Assembly (NCBI GenBank): GCA_024278975.1
Contig: JAJRSD010000022.1
Location: 1 to 33,953, forward strand
Direction of reading: 5' to 3'
Source: Bacteroidota bacterium
GTDB lineage: Bacteria; Bacteroidota; Bacteroidia; Bacteroidales; Prolixibacteraceae
DNA: 33,953 nt
The position numbers and the translations under genes were made by a program. A model generated the notes under the pieces. That model was given only the letters and a program-made list of their open reading frames with translations. It was not told the DNA's origin and did not search any database. Below are positions 8,539 to 17,361 of the stretch, in pieces. How positions within the stretch are numbered: position 1 is the stretch's first letter; the number at the start of each line of letters is the position of its first letter.

Positions 8539-11500
8539 ATGAATTATATAAAATCAATATTAGTATTATTTATAATTCTGATAATTGGAAATGTAATCGC
8601 ACAAAATAATCCTGAGTTTACTACTCCAAAAAACGATACTGTTATTGTTAACTCGGGTGTCGATTATTTATTAATCCCGAATATTTCGGATGGCGATATT
8701 ATGAGTCAGCAACTTAATTTCGTTGTAGTTTCTTCCGACGAATCGATTTTGAAAGTTGATTCAGTTTCTTATTCAAACGAAAATAAACTGGCTTTTATCT
8801 GGGTAAAAGAACTGGGCATCTTGGGTGCAGTAGAACTCACAGTTTCAATATCTGACGACGATGGTACAACAACAAAAAGCTTTGAAGTTACCGTTGCAAA
8901 ATATTCACACAATGGAATTAAGTTCCAAATTCACGATGCTATTTTTTGGCAGGAAGTTATACCGCTTAACGAGACCCCAATATTCGATTCGATAATTCAA
9001 TCGACGAATATGAAAGTTGCGTATGATATTTTGGATTGGGACAATATTCCCATTACTGTAAGTGCTGGTTGTAATAATGCTGCGTTGTGCGATGGACATG
9101 ATTTTGGTACAGGTTTCATAAAAGGATTTTTAGCACCGGAAGTTACCGGTAATTATACATTCTATATTAAAGGAGATTCTGATTTTGCACTATTTCTGAG
9201 TTCAGACGAAAACTTTGAAAATGCTACTGCAATAGCTGCAAGCAGCGATAAACACGGGAAAGTGGGATCGGTAACTGCAAATGGACGTAAATCGGATCCT
9301 GTTTATTTAGAAGAGGATAAAATTTATGCAATATACGCTGTACAGTGGAATGTGCATAACGAAAATGGTGGTGTTAAATGGGAGTTGCAAGGTGAGTTTG
9401 GTGTAAAATATATCGACGGTTCTTTTTTGTATCCGGAATACGATACTGAAAGACCTGAAGCGGTAACGAAGTTGAACGCCGCTTCTGTAGGAGATCGGTT
9501 TGTTCGAGTTTCGTGGAGTGGAAGTGTTGATAACCAAAAAGTAAGTGGATATAATATTTATTTGAATGGCCTTAAAATTAACAAAAAACTAATCTCTCGA
9601 ACCGAATATTTAATTGAGAATCTCGCTCCGGAAACTGATTATTCGATTGCTGTTAGTGCGGTTGATTTGGTGAAAAACGAATCGTTTATAAACCAGATTG
9701 TTAATGCAACAACTTTAAGTTTAGATACAATTCCTCCAAATCCGCCAACCAGTTTAATGGTTGATGAGGCAACAGGTGTTGCGCTGCAAGTTTCGTGGAA
9801 TGGTGCAACCGACGAGGCAAGCGGAATTTATGGTTATAATATTTATCTCGATGGAGAACTGGTTAATACTGACAGTGTGGTTTATGGCAATACAATAATA
9901 CTGAAAGTTTTAGCACCACTCACTGACTATAATATTGAAATTGAGGCCATCGATATTGGAATGAATGTGTCGGGTAAAAGTGATGTTTTTAGTATTTCAA
10001 CGGTTGAATTCGATCCGCTCGATGAAAATTTAGGTGTAAAAACGGGTAGTATCGAACTTTCTCTTAAAGCAATTTCGTTTAACGAAGGACTCGGAATTAA
10101 TCCCAACTTTAAAAATGGCGAGGTATTTAATTCTGTACATACCAAATTACTTAAAGACCTGCAACCCGGAGCAATCAGATGGGGTGCGCTCACCGCAAAT
10201 CCATTAAGTTTTTCCAGTTACGTGGGAGCGGGAAAGAGTGTAACAATTGGTAGGTTTTTTAAGCGTTGTAACGACTTGGATGCTTACACGGTTTTTTGCT
10301 GCGGCGTTGAAAATAGTACCGATTGGATAAAAAATGATGAAACATTTATTCGTTTTCTTGAATATATAAACGGTCCGGACGAAACGGAAGGCGGTCGGTT
10401 GAGGGTTGCCGAGGGATATACCGAACCGTTCCTGAAAAATAGTAAGGGTTTGATTTTTGAGTTTGGAAATGAAGTTTGGGGCGGAGATGCTCATCGTGCG
10501 CAAATAGGCGAAAACTATAATAATTATGCAAAGTGGTGTCGAAAAATTGCTACTAAAATGAGGGCATCGGAATATTACGACTCAACAAAAATTACACTCA
10601 CATACAGTGCTCGTTATCCGAGCCGCGAATATAGCTACGGATTAAATGATAAGTTAATTATTGGCGATGCCGGCGAAGTTGACTGGACCGCTCCTTCGGG
10701 TTATTTGGGAGGTAATTTGAATTATGATCCCGCGTTGCCGGCAGCCGAATCTGAATTGGATTATTATAAGAATGTCAGGCAAAGAGCTGATAAATTTTTG
10801 AGCGGTATTATTTTGGCGCACAAATTTGAGGTGGAAAAAACCGGGCGCATTTTTAAACAATATATGTACGAATCGAATACAACAACTCCCACATATAACG
10901 GAAGACTCGGACAGGCATTGCTAAGTACCGATTATTATCTGACTGCAATGGAGTTGGGATCGGCAATTCCAACACTTTTTCATTTAACAGGCGGCGAGTG
11001 GAGAATTACCGAGTCAGAAAATAATTACCGGAGAATGCCCCTGTTTTTAACGGCAAAATATTTTAATAAATTCTGTAAAGGCGATGTATTGTACAACAAA
11101 TATTATTCTAATCAAGTGGGTGTTTCTGAACCGGGAGCACCGTTTGGGAAAAGACCTGTTGGGGCGCATACTTACAGAAATAAAGATGGTTATACTGTAG
11201 TTTTAATAAGTCGCTATTATATTGACGACCACTTTGTTCAGATAGATTTGCCCGAGGATTTTAATGTGAATTCTGAAGGTAAAATGTATTCGATTACCGG
11301 CGAAGATTTTAATACAAAACTGGCTGTTATTGATTCTGTCGATATTATAATTAAAGATAAAATGTTGATTAAAGTGCCAAAATATGGTATGGTTTTTCTT
11401 CGATTCTTGTCAGATTCAATTGAGATTGAGAATCTTCCTTTGGCACATTATATTTATCCGCGAATGGAAGATGTCAGTATTTATGCCCCAAAAAACAGAT

Positions 11501-11988
11501 TTACTAAACCCAACGAAAGATTATCGTTTAGAGTTACTTTTACACCTTCGAATAGTTGGGATAATATAGTTGAATGGAGCCTGCTGAATAACTCAGGGAA
11601 TTATTCGTTTAATGTTGAGGGTACTTTTTGTTATGTCTATTCAGGTAATTTAGTTGGTAACGAAACCGACTCATTAATTTTAAGAGCATCGAACAGATAT
11701 GGAGATATTTACGATGAAGTAGTTATATATCTTCCGGAAACACCTGTGAATTCAGATTTAATCGAAGATAATTCAGGCTTTAAAGTTTATCCAAACCCGG
11801 CAAACGATATAATTTATATTGAGATCGATTCTTCTGATTCAGTAAAAATATATTCTGTTAATGGTGCAACAGTTTTTGAAAAAGTATTGTATAAAGGCAA
11901 AAATGAAATAAAAATAGATAATTTACCCAAAGGTTTATATACTTTAAAAATTGGAAATAAATCGGAAAGATTAATAGTAACAAATTAA
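8539..11988 (+). CDS. Multidomain secreted glycoside hydrolase with T9SS sorting signal
   Basis: 1149 residues. In order: signal peptide (1-21); cadherin/Ig-like strand domain (22-120); PA14-like carbohydrate-binding domain (about 125-290, with VTGNYTFYIKGDSDFALFL); two fibronectin type III domains (303-393 and 397-490); a TIM-barrel-like region (about 500-960); an Ig-like segment (970-1065); and a type IX secretion C-terminal domain (1078-1149) with FKVYPNPAND and LPKGLYTLKI. In the barrel FEFGNEVWGG has the Asn-Glu pair of clan GH-A (acid/base Glu645), and QYMYESN supplies a candidate nucleophile Glu778. The barrel recalls GH51/GH39-type enzymes, but I cannot assign a family or substrate. 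It should be exported to the cell surface or outside. Its last 4 bp overlap the convergent fucosidase gene. Confidence 0.8.
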   Translation: MNYIKSILVLFIILIIGNVIAQNNPEFTTPKNDTVIVNSGVDYLLIPNISDGDIMSQQLNFVVVSSDESILKVDSVSYSNENKLAFIWVKELGILGAVELTVSISDDDGTTTKSFEVTVAKYSHNGIKFQIHDAIFWQEVIPLNETPIFDSIIQSTNMKVAYDILDWDNIPITVSAGCNNAALCDGHDFGTGFIKGFLAPEVTGNYTFYIKGDSDFALFLSSDENFENATAIAASSDKHGKVGSVTANGRKSDPVYLEEDKIYAIYAVQWNVHNENGGVKWELQGEFGVKYIDGSFLYPEYDTERPEAVTKLNAASVGDRFVRVSWSGSVDNQKVSGYNIYLNGLKINKKLISRTEYLIENLAPETDYSIAVSAVDLVKNESFINQIVNATTLSLDTIPPNPPTSLMVDEATGVALQVSWNGATDEASGIYGYNIYLDGELVNTDSVVYGNTIILKVLAPLTDYNIEIEAIDIGMNVSGKSDVFSISTVEFDPLDENLGVKTGSIELSLKAISFNEGLGINPNFKNGEVFNSVHTKLLKDLQPGAIRWGALTANPLSFSSYVGAGKSVTIGRFFKRCNDLDAYTVFCCGVENSTDWIKNDETFIRFLEYINGPDETEGGRLRVAEGYTEPFLKNSKGLIFEFGNEVWGGDAHRAQIGENYNNYAKWCRKIATKMRASEYYDSTKITLTYSARYPSREYSYGLNDKLIIGDAGEVDWTAPSGYLGGNLNYDPALPAAESELDYYKNVRQRADKFLSGIILAHKFEVEKTGRIFKQYMYESNTTTPTYNGRLGQALLSTDYYLTAMELGSAIPTLFHLTGGEWRITESENNYRRMPLFLTAKYFNKFCKGDVLYNKYYSNQVGVSEPGAPFGKRPVGAHTYRNKDGYTVVLISRYYIDDHFVQIDLPEDFNVNSEGKMYSITGEDFNTKLAVIDSVDIIIKDKMLIKVPKYGMVFLRFLSDSIEIENLPLAHYIYPRMEDVSIYAPKNRFTKPNERLSFRVTFTPSNSWDNIVEWSLLNNSGNYSFNVEGTFCYVYSGNLVGNETDSLILRASNRYGDIYDEVVIYLPETPVNSDLIEDNSGFKVYPNPANDIIYIEIDSSDSVKIYSVNGATVFEKVLYKGKNEIKIDNLPKGLYTLKIGNKSERLIVTN

Positions 11989-13628
11989 TAATTCACTTTT
12001 TTAATATCGCCATAAACCCGTAATTTTGGGTGATCGACAAAAGTACGAAACTGATATGTTTTCCCCTCTTTTTTGATATTTGGCTGAATTTCAAAATCGC
12101 CATTTTCTTTTAATTCTATGGTTTTGGTTTCCTGCCACTCGTTAGAAAAAAGCTCTTCTGCAAATCCTGCATATTCACGAAACTGAAATCCTGCTTTTAC
12201 CAATTCTGCATTTCCAGAAGAGATTAAATTACCATGTAAAATCAGCTTGTTTTGGATTTTTACAGCTTGATTAGTTTCAACAACCGGAGGAACGAGTGCC
12301 GGCTCCGCGCTTGTAATTTTAAGTACAAGTGGGTTGTGCCATTTATTGTTATTATAAATTCGCTGCGCGCGCATACACGAAATATGAATGCCATCCTCTT
12401 TTTGTTCAAAATACGTAGAAGCATCGACAGACGGTTGGTATTCAAGTAGTTCACCAGATTGCCCGAGTACGCTAACTTTTGAATTCCCGGTTATTTGAGC
12501 CGATTTAATGATGAACTCTTTTCGTGTACCTTTTTCCCAATTCGGAATATTTGTAAGAATAGCATACAATGTTTTTTTCTCGGGTTTCCAGGTAAACCAA
12601 ATATCATTTTCGTTGGGTAAAATCCACGGCGAAACTTTTTCGATCGCTTCTCCATTAATAAAATTCCATGCCGCTATTTCTTGTAAATTAGCTTCCTGTT
12701 CAATTGGTAATTCACCGTTAGATTTTGGCCCCACATTTAAAAGCAGGTTTCCCCCTTTTGCCCGTGTTTCAATCAAAAGTTCAATTAATCGTGCGCCATT
12801 TTTATACTCTTCGTTGGTGGGTTTGTATGCCCACTGTGTTCCCATTGTAATACACGATTCCCATGGTTCTTTCGAAACAACTCCCGGCAGAGTTTGTTCC
12901 GGGGTTTTTATGGCTCCGCGTGTAACTACAATATTTGGCTGCAACTCCCAAACCACCTCTTTACATTTTTCCTGTAACGGACCTTCGCCTCCATCGAAAA
13001 AGACAATATCAATCTCTCCGTATTTTGCCATCAATTCCATACTTTGCATTTCAACTAATTCCAGGTATTTTTTCATAATCGATTCCGGAATTGGCTTGTT
13101 AAACTTACGCCGTACTTGCAATCCATTTTCGTATAAAAAATTAAAATCTTCAGGCGAATAATAAAAACCTACTGCCAATCCTGCCGCACGTGTTGCTTCA
13201 ACATATTCAGCCAAAAGGTCTTTTTTGTATGGCGTGTTCATTATGTTGAAATCGGTGGTTTCGGTGTCCCACATACAAAAACCGGAGTGGTGTTTTGTTG
13301 TGAAAACAATATATTTCATACCGGCAAGTTTGGCCTGTGTTGCAATTTTTGTGGCATCAAAATCTTTTGGGTTGAATGTTTTTGGAAGCTCGTTAACAAA
13401 ACGGTTTAAATAATCATCTGATGCACCTGCCATCGAGTGGCTGATTACAACTCCCAACTGGCTGTCGTAACTAAAATGGATAAACATACCAAAACCGAGG
13501 TCTCTGAACCACTCAAGTCGTTCTGGTTTATTTAGGTTGATAAAATTGGCTTCTGTACTTTTTTGTATTTGTGCGAAAATCAGGTTCGAAATAAACAGAA
13601 AAGTTAAAAGTGTTGTTACTTTTTTCAT
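11985..13628 (-). CDS. Alpha-L-fucosidase, GH29 family
   Basis: 547 residues with a signal peptide (1-19, cut after FA). Retaining GH29 fucosidase that releases L-fucose from glycans. Family marks: WFRDLGFGMFIHF (40-52), FTTKHHSGFCMWDT (109-122), the nucleophile region IDIVFFDGG with Asp212, and KEPWESCITMGTQWAY (253-268) with Glu257 as a possible acid/base. The C-terminal beta-sandwich (about 350-547) follows. The residue after Asp212 is Gly, as expected, while the usual Trp-Phe before it is Phe-Phe. Tail-to-tail with the T9SS glycosidase; stop codons overlap. Likely part of the same glycan-degrading set. Confidence 0.9.
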   Translation of the reverse strand: MKKVTTLLTFLFISNLIFAQIQKSTEANFINLNKPERLEWFRDLGFGMFIHFSYDSQLGVVISHSMAGASDDYLNRFVNELPKTFNPKDFDATKIATQAKLAGMKYIVFTTKHHSGFCMWDTETTDFNIMNTPYKKDLLAEYVEATRAAGLAVGFYYSPEDFNFLYENGLQVRRKFNKPIPESIMKKYLELVEMQSMELMAKYGEIDIVFFDGGEGPLQEKCKEVVWELQPNIVVTRGAIKTPEQTLPGVVSKEPWESCITMGTQWAYKPTNEEYKNGARLIELLIETRAKGGNLLLNVGPKSNGELPIEQEANLQEIAAWNFINGEAIEKVSPWILPNENDIWFTWKPEKKTLYAILTNIPNWEKGTRKEFIIKSAQITGNSKVSVLGQSGELLEYQPSVDASTYFEQKEDGIHISCMRAQRIYNNNKWHNPLVLKITSAEPALVPPVVETNQAVKIQNKLILHGNLISSGNAELVKAGFQFREYAGFAEELFSNEWQETKTIELKENGDFEIQPNIKKEGKTYQFRTFVDHPKLRVYGDIKKVNY

Positions 13629-13730
13629 ATGATTATAATTGTTTATTTTGTTAACGTATCATATGGAACTCGCTTATAATCATCCTCCTGTGTGCAAAAA
13701 GTTTTACATGCTCGTTTCATGGCTTCAATA

Positions 13731-13757
13731 GATTATAAATAATTTTTCTCAAAGATA
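13731..13757 (-). promoter_or_regulatory. Putative -7 box and upstream region for the fucosidase gene
   Basis: Minus-strand TATCTTTG at 13750-13757 is an exact TAnnTTTG match, and TTGG lies 19 bp further upstream on that strand, close to the -33 element. The start would be near 13743, leaving a leader of about 115 nt before the ATG at 13628. Confidence 0.5.
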
Positions 13758-13780
13758 ATAATTGTGTTGTGCTAAACCAA

Positions 13781-14043
13781 TTATAGTTTGGTTGGTTTTT
13801 TTACCAACTTCCCAATCCACCCACCACCAGATGCAAGGTTAATCTCAAAGGTGTCTGAATTAGTTACCGTTTCCGACTTTTTAAGATAATCAATTGCCCG
13901 TGTTTCTGCATTAATCCCATCTTCGATGTATTCCAATTCATACTCTCCGGCAGCTAAAAAATGGATAAAGTATTTGTAAGCAATTTTACATCGTTTTCTG
14001 TAATGGAAAAAAACCGTCACGGAAAACTGCGCGTACCTTTAAA
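13781..14043 (-). pseudogene. 3' remnant of a GH97-family glycosidase
   Basis: The last 55 codons read FLAAGEYELEYIEDGINA ... TFEINLASGGGWIGKL, the C-terminal beta-sandwich typical of GH97 alpha-glucosidases/alpha-galactosidases (ends ..LAPGGGWAA..). Going upstream, the similarity continues in other frames: ITENDVKLL at about 13985-14010, then VRAVFRDGFF at about 14013-14043. So at least two frameshifts separate the pieces, and nothing of the catalytic barrel is left. The first 21 residues of an apparent 79-residue reading (from 14020) are out-of-frame noise. The remnant sits just upstream of the GH29 gene and supports the idea that a larger glycan locus stood here. Confidence 0.65.
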
Positions 14044-14058
14044 TTTTGTAATATAAGT

Positions 14059-14217
14059 TTAAACTTTTAATATTTGAACGGTATCTTCTGTTTCCGAAAA
14101 GTTATATCCAACGTAACGAAGTGGATATTCGGGGTAATTGGTTTTAAAAATTTTATATTTTGAACGTTTTATTTTGTCGGACGAATATTTCACTTCAAAA
14201 TAATAAAAAAATAGATA
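14059..14217 (-). pseudogene. C-terminal fragment of an unidentified protein, DUF4143/AAA ATPase-like tail
   Basis: A 52-codon open stretch without a start codon that ends in TAA at 14059-14061. It reads FEVKYSSDKIKRSKYKIF, then NYPEYPLRYVGYNF and a short acidic tail. The E-V-K followed by basic residues and K-Y-x-x-F-x-x-x-Y-P-E-x-P-L resembles the end of DUF4143/DUF234-type ATPases, where EVK belongs to a PD-(D/E)xK-like fold. It is cut off at 14218 by a stop, and its end abuts the GH97 remnant. Identity is uncertain; that it is a protein-coding remnant is more secure. Confidence 0.45.
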
Positions 14218-14232
14218 TTATAAGGGGTGCAC

Positions 14233-14320
14233 GCCATGAAAAAACCGATAATATACGGTATGTGTACCATAAAATATCCGATAAAATATTGATGGCTACC
14301 ATGAAAATACCCGAAAAATA
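14233..14320 (+). repeat. Three degenerate 32-33 bp tandem repeats
   Basis: Copies begin at GCCATGAAA (14233), ACCATAAAA (14266) and ACCATGAAA (14298). Each continues with A/T, CCG, ATA-like blocks, for example AAACCGATAATATA, TATCCGATAAAATA and TACCCGAAAAATA. Spacing is 33 then 32 bp. No gene covers it. The rest of 14321-14457 shows no gene. Confidence 0.4.
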
Positions 14321-14457
14321 ATGTGTTATCATTAATTTTACAAGAAAAATATTAGTAATAAGTTGTAGTAATTCTGTCAGCACACAAATGCGATTTTAAG
14401 TCAAATCAGCCGATAATAATAATTGGATTGTTTTTTGACTATCTCGACTCGTTCAAC

Positions 14458-14465
14458 TATTTTTG
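14458..14465 (+). promoter_or_regulatory. Putative -7 box deciding the start of the TPR gene
   Basis: TATTTTTG, an exact TAnnTTTG match. Its last three bases form a TTG that could be misread as a start codon. A transcript would begin around 14472, so the ATG at 14475 would be almost leaderless. Confidence 0.5.
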
Positions 14466-14474
14466 ATAAATATT

Positions 14475-16682
14475 ATGACCGAAATAGAACTCAAAATAAA
14501 ATACAAAGAGATTTGCAAGAACTTGGCCGACCGCAAACTGAAACCTGCTTTCGATTTGCTGGAAAAGTTTATTACCGAAAATGGATTGGTTGTTCGTTTG
14601 GAAGAGTGGCGAACTCTGGAACAAACTTACCAATACATGTTAAAATATACAGTCGAGGGTATTCAGGACCCGGAGCGACAGAAAATTTATCGTAAACTAA
14701 TTGTTTCGGTTTACGAGCTTGCCGACGATATTTACGAAGCAGTGCGTATTCAAAAATCTCCTTCGGTAGAATACGAGAAAAAGAGAACTTTTCAGTTAAA
14801 ACCAAACACCGATTTTAATAAATTGTTAACCGGGTTAGAAGGGTTTTATTTGTACGATGAGCTGCAAAACGAAGATTCTTTTCACGAAGCGAATATAAAT
14901 AATCATCAGCAAAATATAGTTGATTTGTTTTACCGAATTTGGTTTTTGGATAAGTTGAAGAGTGAGGAGATAGATTTTTTACATCGTTTTTTTACGAGCA
15001 ATTTAATAAGTAAATCATATCAATCATTTATTGTTTCTGCCCTTGTTTTGAGTTTACAACGATTTTTTGATAAGGAGAAATTCTCGGTGCTTTTTGATGT
15101 TTACGACCTCGAAGAAACAGAGTTATCTCAGCGTGCAATGGTTGGTTTACTAATTAATTTTTACAAATACGATTTACGTATTCCGTTTTATCCGGCAATT
15201 ACCGGAAGGTTGAAAATACTTAACGAAGACCCTAAATTCAAACAAAATCTGGAGCGGGTTATTATCCAGTTTATAAGTAGCAGGGAGACCGAGAAAATCC
15301 AGAAAAAAATTGTTGATGAGATTATTCCCGAGATGATTAAAATTAGTCCGAATTTGAAAGATAAAATGAATTTGGATAGTTTGATGGAAGATAGTTTCGA
15401 TGATGATAAAAACCCTGAGTGGGAGAAGATTTTTGAAGATTCGCCCGGGTTGATGAATAAAATGGAGGAGTTTTCTGAGTTGCAAATGGAGGGAGCCGAT
15501 GTTTTTATGGGCTCATTTTCGATGTTGAAAATGTTCCCGTTTTTTAATGAACTCTCGAATTGGTTTATGCCGTTTTTTGCGGAGAATCCTGAAATATTTG
15601 ATTCAATAAATCAGACCGATAAAATAAACCGACGTTTTGTTGAAGTAATTAGCAGTGCCCCAATTTTGTGTAATTCCGATAAGTATTCATTCTGTTTTAG
15701 TATTCAGAAATTGCCGGCTGAGAATCGTGAATTTATGGCGGAAGGAATGAATGCCGAAATGAATCAGTTTAACGAGTTGCAGGCCGACGAAGAGTTGACA
15801 GATCCCGGTAAAAAATCCGGTTTCATTTCAAATCAAATTATTCAGGATTTATACAGGTTTTACAAAGTGCATCCCCGAAAAAGAGACTTCGAAGATATTT
15901 TTAGCTGGCGGTTCGATTTTCATAATACAATTGTATTGGGCGAAATTTTAAAAGAGGATGATAAAATACTCAGAAATATTGCTGAGTACTATTTCTCTAA
16001 AAACTATTTTGATGAGGCCGCCGAAATATTTAACTATTTTCTTGGTAACGAAAAAAATGGCGAGCTATATCAGAAATTAGGATACTGTTATCAGAAATCT
16101 GGCGATTACGAAAATGCACTAAAAGAGTACAAAAAAGCAGAGTTGTACGGGTTAAATAAATTGTGGAATTTCAAAAAAATGGCACTTTGTTACCGTAATT
16201 TAAGGAAGCCGAAAAAGGCATTGGAAAATTATATCGAAGCCGAGAAATTAGATGGCGACGACCTGAATGTTCAGCTAAATATTGGGCGTTGTTATTTGGA
16301 ACTGGAGCAGTTCGAGGAGGCTTTAAAGTGTTATTTTAAAGTCGAATATCTTGCTCCCGGTAACAAGAAAGTTTGGCGTCCGATTGGCTGGTGCTCGTTT
16401 GTTACGGGCAAAAAAGAGCAGGCCGAAAAGTATTTTGGAAATCTGATTGACGACGCACCCAATAAACATGATTTGATGAATGCGGGACATGTGCAGTGGA
16501 GTTTGGGAAATCGGAAAGTTGCACTCGATTATTATAAAAAATCAATAGCTCAAAACGATTTTACTGACACTGAATTTTTCGAGGTTTTCGATGAAGATTT
16601 TCACTATCTTTTAAATCAGGGAATTGATAAAGAAGATGTGCCGATAATGCTCGACCAGTTGAGATATTTCATTCAAGAGTAA
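14475..16682 (+). CDS. Tetratricopeptide-repeat protein of unknown function
   Basis: 735 residues from the ATG at 14475. A longer reading from TTG at 14463 is unlikely because that codon lies inside a -7 box. No signal peptide or membrane segment, so probably cytoplasmic. The first ~500 residues are helical and charged without a motif I recognise; an acidic, methionine-rich stretch falls around 300-355. The C-terminal third has about five TPR units, e.g. LYQKLGYCYQKSGDYENALK, VQLNIGRCYLELEQFEEALK and AGHVQWSLGNRKVALDYYKK. TPRs mediate protein contacts. Similar large TPR proteins are common in Bacteroidales, with no firm role known to me. It is a single-gene unit. Confidence 0.8.
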   Translation: MTEIELKIKYKEICKNLADRKLKPAFDLLEKFITENGLVVRLEEWRTLEQTYQYMLKYTVEGIQDPERQKIYRKLIVSVYELADDIYEAVRIQKSPSVEYEKKRTFQLKPNTDFNKLLTGLEGFYLYDELQNEDSFHEANINNHQQNIVDLFYRIWFLDKLKSEEIDFLHRFFTSNLISKSYQSFIVSALVLSLQRFFDKEKFSVLFDVYDLEETELSQRAMVGLLINFYKYDLRIPFYPAITGRLKILNEDPKFKQNLERVIIQFISSRETEKIQKKIVDEIIPEMIKISPNLKDKMNLDSLMEDSFDDDKNPEWEKIFEDSPGLMNKMEEFSELQMEGADVFMGSFSMLKMFPFFNELSNWFMPFFAENPEIFDSINQTDKINRRFVEVISSAPILCNSDKYSFCFSIQKLPAENREFMAEGMNAEMNQFNELQADEELTDPGKKSGFISNQIIQDLYRFYKVHPRKRDFEDIFSWRFDFHNTIVLGEILKEDDKILRNIAEYYFSKNYFDEAAEIFNYFLGNEKNGELYQKLGYCYQKSGDYENALKEYKKAELYGLNKLWNFKKMALCYRNLRKPKKALENYIEAEKLDGDDLNVQLNIGRCYLELEQFEEALKCYFKVEYLAPGNKKVWRPIGWCSFVTGKKEQAEKYFGNLIDDAPNKHDLMNAGHVQWSLGNRKVALDYYKKSIAQNDFTDTEFFEVFDEDFHYLLNQGIDKEDVPIMLDQLRYFIQE

Positions 16683-16885
16683 AGTGTTCAGCCTACTTGG
16701 GAACTTTATCAGATGATGTTTTAGCAAAAAGTACAGCAACGTAGTGTCTGATAGTAACCTGGCTGCGGGCTTGTTAGGTAGCTAAGTTTCTGTTTTTTTA
16801 CTTTTTGGAGAGGACTCTACTTTTAAACCTCAAATTATTTCGATTTTAATAGTCGTTTTATTTTTTTCTTTCTTTATTTTTCTGT

Positions 16886-16893
16886 TATTTTTG
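16886..16893 (+). promoter_or_regulatory. Putative -7 box for the lipoprotein-PagL operon
   Basis: TATTTTTG, exact match to TAnnTTTG, 53 bp before the ATG at 16946. A start near 16900 would fall inside the hairpin at 16894-16919. The remainder of the 263-bp gap after the TPR gene shows no gene. Confidence 0.5.
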
Positions 16894-16919
16894 AAGATGT
16901 GTTTTTAAGAAAACATCTT
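16894..16919 (+). repeat. Hairpin between promoter and lipoprotein gene
   Basis: AAGATG / CATCTT with an inner TTTT / AAAA pairing and a 2-base bulge, loop TAAG. It abuts the -7 box, so it could be an operator or leader structure; AT-rich and not a clear terminator. Confidence 0.35.
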
Positions 16920-16945
16920 ATAAAAAGAGTAACCAAATAATTATT

Positions 16946-17344
16946 ATGAAAAAATTTCTGCGAATTCGATTTTTGCTAATATTATTTCTGTCCGGATTTT
17001 TATTTCAAAACTGTGCCACTATTTTGGGAGGTAAAAAAAATACTCTGGTATTTTCGGAAGAGAGTCTGCCGGCAGCACAAGTTTATATCGATGGAGAGTT
17101 GATTGGCGATGCTCCCGGTAAAATTAAATTGCCAAAAGGTAAAATTCAGCATGGAAGTATTTTAGAACTTAAAGCCGATGGTTACGAAGATAAGGAGTAT
17201 TTGATTTTTAGAACACAGAATGCTACTTATACGGTGGTTGACTTACTTTTGGGAGGAATTCCATTACTTGTGGATTATTCAACAGGGAATGTTTACAGAC
17301 CGAGTCCTCGGAAATTTGAGTATAAACTTGAAAAACAAAACTAA
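16946..17344 (+). CDS. PEGA-like lipoprotein
   Basis: 132 residues. Signal sequence with the lipidated Cys23 in LFQNCATILGG; CATI-x-x-G is a frequent start of this Bacteroidota lipoprotein type. Residues 42-75 (AAQVYIDGELIGDAPGKIKL) look like a PEGA-type small beta domain. A hydrophobic TVVDLLLGGIPLLVDY (about 95-110) follows, perhaps membrane associated. The function is unknown. It lies 17 bp before the acyloxyacyl hydrolase gene, so the two are probably one operon with a shared outer-membrane role. Confidence 0.75.
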   Translation: MKKFLRIRFLLILFLSGFLFQNCATILGGKKNTLVFSEESLPAAQVYIDGELIGDAPGKIKLPKGKIQHGSILELKADGYEDKEYLIFRTQNATYTVVDLLLGGIPLLVDYSTGNVYRPSPRKFEYKLEKQN

Positions 17345-17361
17345 CCCAAAAGTCGATTACT

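Noticed and set aside
12508-13161. Plus-strand open frame of 217 codons inside the fucosidase gene
   Set aside because: Antisense to conserved GH29 motifs, no family match, no promoter-like sequence.
14233-14320. CRISPR-like array
   Set aside because: Repeats are degenerate, of varying sequence, with no spacers of constant size and no cas genes.
14195-14383. Minus-strand hydrophobic 62-residue protein
   Set aside because: The hydrophobicity follows from AT-rich DNA covering the tandem repeat; no start signal and no similarity.
14463-14474. TTG start of the TPR gene
   Set aside because: The TTG is part of an exact -7 box and the ATG 12 bases on gives a natural N-terminus.
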